64,000 nucleotides of DNA from Annona cherimola (taxonomy: Eukaryota > Streptophyta > Magnoliopsida > Magnoliales > Annonaceae): NCBI GenBank assembly GCA_030490835.1, contig CM059977.1, positions 10,568,765 through 10,632,764 of the forward strand, given 5' to 3'. This document shows, piece after piece, positions 59,101 through 64,000 of the stretch; positions within the stretch are counted from its first letter, which is position 1; every line of letters starts with the position of its first letter. The translations under genes were made by a program, and so were the position numbers. The notes beneath the pieces are model-generated. The model was not told the origin of the DNA, searched no databases, and was given only the letters and a program-made list of their open reading frames with translations.

Positions 59101-62100
59101 TTGATTGCATGATTAGATCAGTACTTGTCAATTGGAATCAAAACGAATAGAAATAAAACCAATAAAGATAAACAAATTGACTTTTTGAAAAAAATGCCGA
59201 TGATGATTGAAAAATATATTATGATATAATAACAGCAAGGTCTATTTGGATGCTTATAAAATAGTAGTAAAGATAGTGGCAACCATACTTCCAATAAAGA
59301 CAAAATAAATATGATGGATGATTGGCAATATAATTAATGATGTGAAAGGTAGGTTGTTAGGAGTAAATCAGTAGTTGTCACATATATTGAAGTGGAGGGA
59401 AAACTGAAAATGGGATGAATCCCCTCTCTGTTTTACAAGCATCCAAACAAGGGTACTAGCATGTTTTGGATGGTCACAAATGTAAAAGGAAATATAAATG
59501 ATGTCGACAGAATTATAGGTGATGACTGTCTAAATTGGATATAAGCAAAATAGCTGTGCAAGATGATGAGAAGTACAGTAACAATGAAGTGTAGGTAAGT
59601 AGACATCATATCAATTAAGTGAGAGAGAAAATACTGTGTTTATATCTGTATTTACATATACACTTGCGACCCAAACAATGTAGATATAGAAAACTTTTAA
59701 AGTCCATTGCCTAGATTTCAATACGTCAGTTCATTAATTTATTATTTTGTTTCCAAAGGAGTGACTATTTGACAATTGCAACAACACGACCTGAGACATT
59801 GTTTGGTGATACGGCTATTGCTGTGCATCCTAAGGTAATGTTTTCTCTTTCTATTTAACTGGGTCTAATAGAAGTAGACATTTTTGTAAATTAATTTTGA
59901 TTGGATTCCAAACAGGCTTTTTCTTAGTCAAAATTTTTACTGTTAAAAAGTACATTTTTAATAAACAGACAATAAATTTATGTTCAAAGTCACATTTGGC
60001 TTGTTAGAATTGCATTTATTTTTTGTTTTTCAGTTGAATTTTGGAAGGACTGATGGTGTTACAAATTTACCAGGGCGATGCATGAATGAGAATAATATTT
60101 GCCGTTTCCAGTGATCATTATGTCAACTATAGCTGGGATGTATGAATGAGAATAATATTTGTCTTTTGCAGTGGTCATTATGTCAATTATAGCTTGGATG
60201 TATGAATGAGAATAATATTTGCCTTTTGCAGTGGTCATTATGTCAACTATAACTGATGGTGTTGCGAATTTACCAAGGTGATGCATGAATGAGAACTAAT
60301 CACTTCCGACACCTAGGATCAATAGTTCAAGAGAACGGGAAAATCGAGAAAGATATAATATATAGAATTCTAGTAGGATAGAAGAAATGGAGAAGTGCAT
60401 CAGGAATTTTATGTGATCGTCGAGTTCCAATCAAGCTAAAAGGAAAATTTTATAAGACTGCAATTAGACCTGCTATGCTTTATAGGGCAGAATGTTGGGC
60501 AGTTAAAGAAAAATATATACAAAAAATGAGCGTAGCGGAAATGAGAATGTTAAGGTGGATGAGTGGTAAAGCAAAAAAAGATAAAATTAGGAATGAAATA
60601 ATTCGAGAAAACTTAAAAGTGAGATCAATTTGTGATAAAATGAGAGAAAATAGATTAAGATGGTTTGGTCATGCTAAAAGGAGACCTGAAGTAGTACCGG
60701 TTAGGAGAACAGAGTCTATCCAAGTAGAAGGTGGTAGGAGAACAAGAGTAAGACCTAAAAAAACATGGATGAAAGTAATCAAATAAGATTTAAAAATATT
60801 ACACATAACAGAAAATTTAGTCTTAAATCGCCAAGAGTGGTGCAACAGAATCCATGCAGCCGACCCCACCTAGGTGAGAAATGACTTGTGATGATGATGA
60901 TGATCTATTTGGTAAATTAATGATATGATATTGTTGCACAAACATTCCCTAATGATATGATATTGTTGACTTACCCAATACGATATTTTCCCCAATTGCT
61001 ATCGATAAAAGGTTAATTTTTTTTTTTCTAGCAATAATGTAAAATTATGTTATGTGCAAACAATATCAAGTTGGTAAGTTGTATAGATAGATTCATTTAG
61101 TGATCTCATTTATATTAACGATAATCTCAACCCTATGAATCTTTGATCAATTGTAAAATGCTAGAAGTCTAGAACTACTCCAGGACTCCATATTAAAATT
61201 ATGATTATGAAGGCACAGGTATATTACTAAAGGTTATATTTTCTTCGAAGTTCCCCTCCAACAAAGACCTAGGACCTATCCACCAAAATGATTCTTTTCA
61301 TTCAAATCATTTTATCTTTGCATTTATGTTTTCTTCATTTCCTGAATGATTGGACCTTTCTTCCACTGTCTTTTACCATAACCCACATAGTGTTTCTCAC
61401 ATCTTGAAGGCTCTATGACTTTTAAAACAGCAACCATTCTTCTCCTGTTGTGGTTTTCTTGTCTATTTTGTATCTTCCTATAGTTGCACATGATTTGACA
61501 AGCCACATATTATTTCCTTTGAACCGTATTTGGACACATATTCATCTCCAAGGATTTCCTTATATACTTTGTTCCAATATCAGGACGGTCTAATTCTGAT
61601 GGAAGAATTTGTTTCTTAGATTTGTTTTGCGCTTTCTTTTATTGTTGTCCTCTTCCATATTTAAAGGCACTTTCATGCCTTCTTGTTCATGTAATTATTA
61701 TGGTTTTTCTGCTTTTTTTCTTTTGGGTTTCAATTTCTATCATTGATGCTGCTGCTGATGCTGATTCCCGTAGCTCATTTCTCCTGTCATTCTGCAGGAT
61801 GATCGTTATTCTAGGTACATTGGTAGAATGGCAATTGTACCGATGACATTTGGACGACATGTTCCAATTATCTCTGACAGAGTAAGTCTTCTTTTAGAAG
61901 AGCATATTTCTTCTTTAATCTTTGCTCTTTTGGTTTTCAAAGTCATTTATGCTCTTTACCTGCTTTATTTGTATAGGTAATTAACATGATAGAGATAGTT
62001 TCACACATGGGACTTGAACTAATGTTAAAAGATTTGCAAACTACAATCGTAATTTAATCACGTAGGCTTGTTTTTCTTGAGTGTATATTCCAAACCTCAC

Positions 62101-63565
62101 TTTAATTGATCTGGCTTGGTCAGTGTTTCAACTTGATATTTCTTTCTGAATTTATGTTGTTGATTAGGCTGGATTTGGCATGACGAGGATGCCAATGGAT
62201 ATGCAAGTTAGAAAAATTATTGTGATCCAATTGGTTGCCTTTTCTTGTTGAGTGAATCCCCAATTGTGCTAGCTTGAAATAAGCACATAATTGCCAGTTT
62301 CATGTGTCATGACACTCAAGAGACTATAGAGTGTGATGTCTGGACTCTGGACTGGCATTATCTTCTATTCTTTAATTATTGTTAAGAATGGGCTACACAA
62401 AGTGGTACGAATCTTCTCAGCCAACTTTTATAGACAAACCTATAGGATTTCTGCAAAAGGAAGCATAATCTGATGAAATGGCAGCTGGTGACATCGTGAT
62501 CCAGTTGACTTAATTTGCTTGAATGTCCTTTTATTAGTTTTTGTCTGACAATTTTAAAGTTTTGCAAATTGCAACAGTATGTTGATAAAGAATTCGGTAC
62601 TGGAGTATTAAAGATTAGCCCTGGACACGATCACAATGATTATCTTCTTGCTAGGAAGCTGGGGCTACCAATACTGAATGTAATGAATAAAGATGGGACT
62701 CTGAATGAGGTTGCTGGGCTGTACAGGTGAAGAATCTAGATCCAACTATTATTAATTTTGGATAGTTGCCTATTCATGTCAATGACTGATCTTGCTATGG
62801 ATAATTTGTCATTTCAGTGGGCTTGATCGATTTGAGGCACGGAAGAAATTATGGTCAGACCTTGAGGAGACAGGTCTAGCTGTCAAAAAGGAACCGTACA
62901 ACCTGAGAGTTCCCAGATCCCAACGTGGTGGTGAAGTGCGACAATCATCTTTGAACTTTGCCGTTTGTTTCAGATATATGACTTATGTTGTATAATTGTT
63001 TATTTTGGTCCGGACATTTGATTTCTCAAACCTAGGTGATAGAGCCACTAGTGAGTAAGCAATGGTTTGTGACCATGGAGCCACTAGCTGAGAAAGCTCT
63101 TCATGCTGTTGAAAATGGACAATTAACAATTATCCCTGAAAGATTTGAAAAGGTAACCACTCTGGACAATTTATCTAGTTCCCTGAATTCTTTTGCTTTG
63201 ATAGTTGTATTTCTCCTCATCTTTCGATGTTTAAACTAGCACTCTTTGATTTCTCAAGAAGTTTGTTCCTAAAGACTTGCCTGCAGTTAAGATGCAGTCT
63301 TTTACAATTTTATTTAGACATATGCCCTTGTCTCTGACCTGTAGATATACAAACATTGGTTATCAAATATTAAAGATTGGTGCATAAGCAGACAGCTGTG
63401 GTGGGGGCATCGTATACCTGTTTGGTATATCACAGGAAAGGACTGTGAGGAAGATTACATTGTTGCAAGGTCAGCTGAAGCAGCACTTGAAATAGCTCGT
63501 GATAAGTATGGAAAGGATGTTGACATATACCAAGATCCAGATGTTCTTGATACTTGGTTCTCCAG
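50161..63565 (+). CDS. EMB2247: Valine--tRNA ligase, chloroplast/mitochondrial type, exons 1-15 (3' end outside window)
   Basis: Charges tRNA-Val with valine for organellar translation and edits mischarged threonine. Exons: 50161-50347, 50608-50692, 51560-51686, 52789-52872, 53881-53975, 55169-55260, 56232-56285, 57129-57181, 58566-58633, 59759-59834, 61798-61881, 62578-62726, 62818-62935, 63036-63152, 63345-63565. All 14 joins are GT-AG and in frame, giving 536 codons plus two bases. Residues 1-62 are Ser/Arg-rich and lack acidic residues: a transit peptide. Then come [24 protein letters not shown] (HIGH-type ATP site at 123-126), [43 protein letters not shown] (editing domain, 290-296), [31 protein letters not shown] and [13 protein letters not shown] and the anticodon-binding domain lie past the window. 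The sequence matches the organellar EMB2247 type, not the longer cytosolic enzyme. No lesion seen. Confidence 0.96.
52230..52512. repeat. Tandem duplication in ValRS intron 3
   Basis: Two copies of a roughly 140-bp unit (52231-52372 and 52381-52512). Each contains cttggatgagct, agctcaagttttgctaga and ttgaatgagattttgatgg, and ends gaaatgattccct. Non-coding. Confidence 0.88.
56920..57115. repeat. Tandem repeats next to the ValRS exon 8 acceptor
   Basis: Units of gatctatgaatttc + cctccatatt + tttggcata recur three to four times with a higher-order unit ending gtaacgcatta. The array stops just before the pyrimidine tract and CTAG acceptor at 57121-57128. Confidence 0.85.
58656..58742. repeat. 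GTT/GTC trinucleotide-rich tract in ValRS intron 9
   Basis: Runs of TTG (58661-58681) and later ATTGTTGTC units, starting about 25 bases after the exon 9 donor. Confidence 0.85.
60049..60297. repeat. 60-bp minisatellite in ValRS intron 10
   Basis: Three copies with an exact 60-bp period (about 60077-60256). Each has gaatgagaataatatttg, then TTTTGCAG or a variant, then tggtcattatgtcaa. A flanking word, actgatggtgtt...atttaccaggg, occurs on both sides (60049 and 60252), so the whole block looks like a larger internal duplication. Confidence 0.9.
60298..60905 (+). mobile_element. RTE-type LINE 3' fragment with (GAT)n tail, in ValRS intron 10
   Basis: A plus-strand frame at 60475-60786 reads [38 protein letters not shown] and [20 protein letters not shown], then [10 protein letters not shown]. 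These motifs are typical of the C-terminus of plant RTE-clade LINE polyproteins. The preceding 180 bases continue the homology ([16 protein letters not shown]) with one stop. The tail is (GAT)n at about 60889-60903. Its last 264 bp match the fragment at 7595-7852. The 5' truncation point is about 60298; no target duplication seen. It is sense to ValRS. Confidence 0.9.
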
Positions 63566-63827
63566 GTCAGGACTGCACTTCCAATGTATAAAAGGCCAAA
63601 TTTCAGCTTACTTTACTCACATGTAGCAAGCCTTAGAAGGGAAATGCTTTTATGATCAATTGGCCATAGAAGTCTTCTGTGGTCATCTTGTCTGGGCCTA
63701 CCCTGATTATATGAAATCCAAGCCAACCATGAATCTTACCATTATTTATTTGGCTAAAATACTAAAAAATTATCTTAATCAAAGATTCATATGAGCTGCA
63801 AAAATTGGATATTTTGAGATTAAGTGT

Positions 63828-64000
63828 GTGTTTGGCAATTGATAGAAAAAGTCAAGTTAAAACTTTTCAATCTAAATCTTTTCACTCTCCACAATTATCA
63901 TATTTTTTAATTATTTTTTCACACCTTCCAATACAACTACCCTACTTTTCAATCATCTCTACACAACTATCTACATAATTAACCTATGTATTTTAAGTTT
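63828..64000 (+). repeat. MITE copy, cut by the right edge
   Basis: Starts GTGTGTTTGGCAATTGATAG and follows the 14154-14434 family word by word (ttttcaatctaaa, ttttttaattattttttcac, ctacttttcaatcatct). It lies in the ValRS intron after exon 15. Confidence 0.85.

Noticed and set aside
60049..60297. CRISPR-like array at the 60-bp repeats
   Set aside because: Tandem units without unique spacers, in a plant intron; an ordinary minisatellite.

Overview
This window is nuclear DNA from a flowering plant. Genes have GT-AG introns, intergenic DNA is AT-rich, and the repeats are plant families (Ty1-copia, plant L1-like and RTE LINEs, PIF/Harbinger, CACTA-like, hAT, small MITEs). The long ValRS introns and the GC-rich antiporter exons fit several angiosperm lineages; I cannot name the species.

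Bases 1-30,000 hold a tandem cluster of three minus-strand cation/H+ antiporter genes of the CHX (CPA2) family. CHX-1 (1-933) is cut by the left edge. CHX-2 (11060-14029) is a pseudogene with at least six separate lesions, including a start codon changed to ACG and a splice acceptor changed from AG to GG. CHX-3 (26977-29871) is intact: three exons, phase-0 introns, 801 aa. The gaps between them are filled by transposons. A decayed Ty1-copia element (2785-10906) carries two nested LINEs, one with a perfect 19-bp target-site duplication. A CACTA-like element lies at 15849-19128, a PIF/Harbinger transposase plus Myb/SANT pair at 19895-21923, and a LINE RNase H fragment at 25525-26148.

Bases 30,700-35,200 hold a plus-strand gene for a small HMG-box protein (about 181 aa) with an N-terminal CxxC...HxC motif, behind a clear TATA box. 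Bases 35,200-49,900 are gene-poor and contain gene relics: an ABCB-type ABC transporter nucleotide-binding fragment (39110-39400) and two tail-to-tail receptor-kinase relics (44353-44770 plus, 45463-45860 minus). Two DNA-transposon nests follow: a foldback element inside a MITE, and a 667-bp hAT element (perfect 8-bp duplication) inside a 1.87-kb element with a 9-bp duplication.

Bases 50,161-63,565 hold the first 15 exons of an organellar valine--tRNA ligase gene (EMB2247 type), which continues past the right edge. It encodes the HMGH signature, the start of the catalytic core and the editing domain. Upstream of its AUG the frame stays open for 63 codons without an acidic residue or an ATG, and resembles a mitochondrial presequence. 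This is the most interesting regulatory hypothesis in the window. One dispersed MITE family with a GTGTGTTTGG-type terminus recurs at least six times across the window and links the regions.

I found no CRISPR array, no tRNA or rRNA gene, and no clearly unprecedented protein system.
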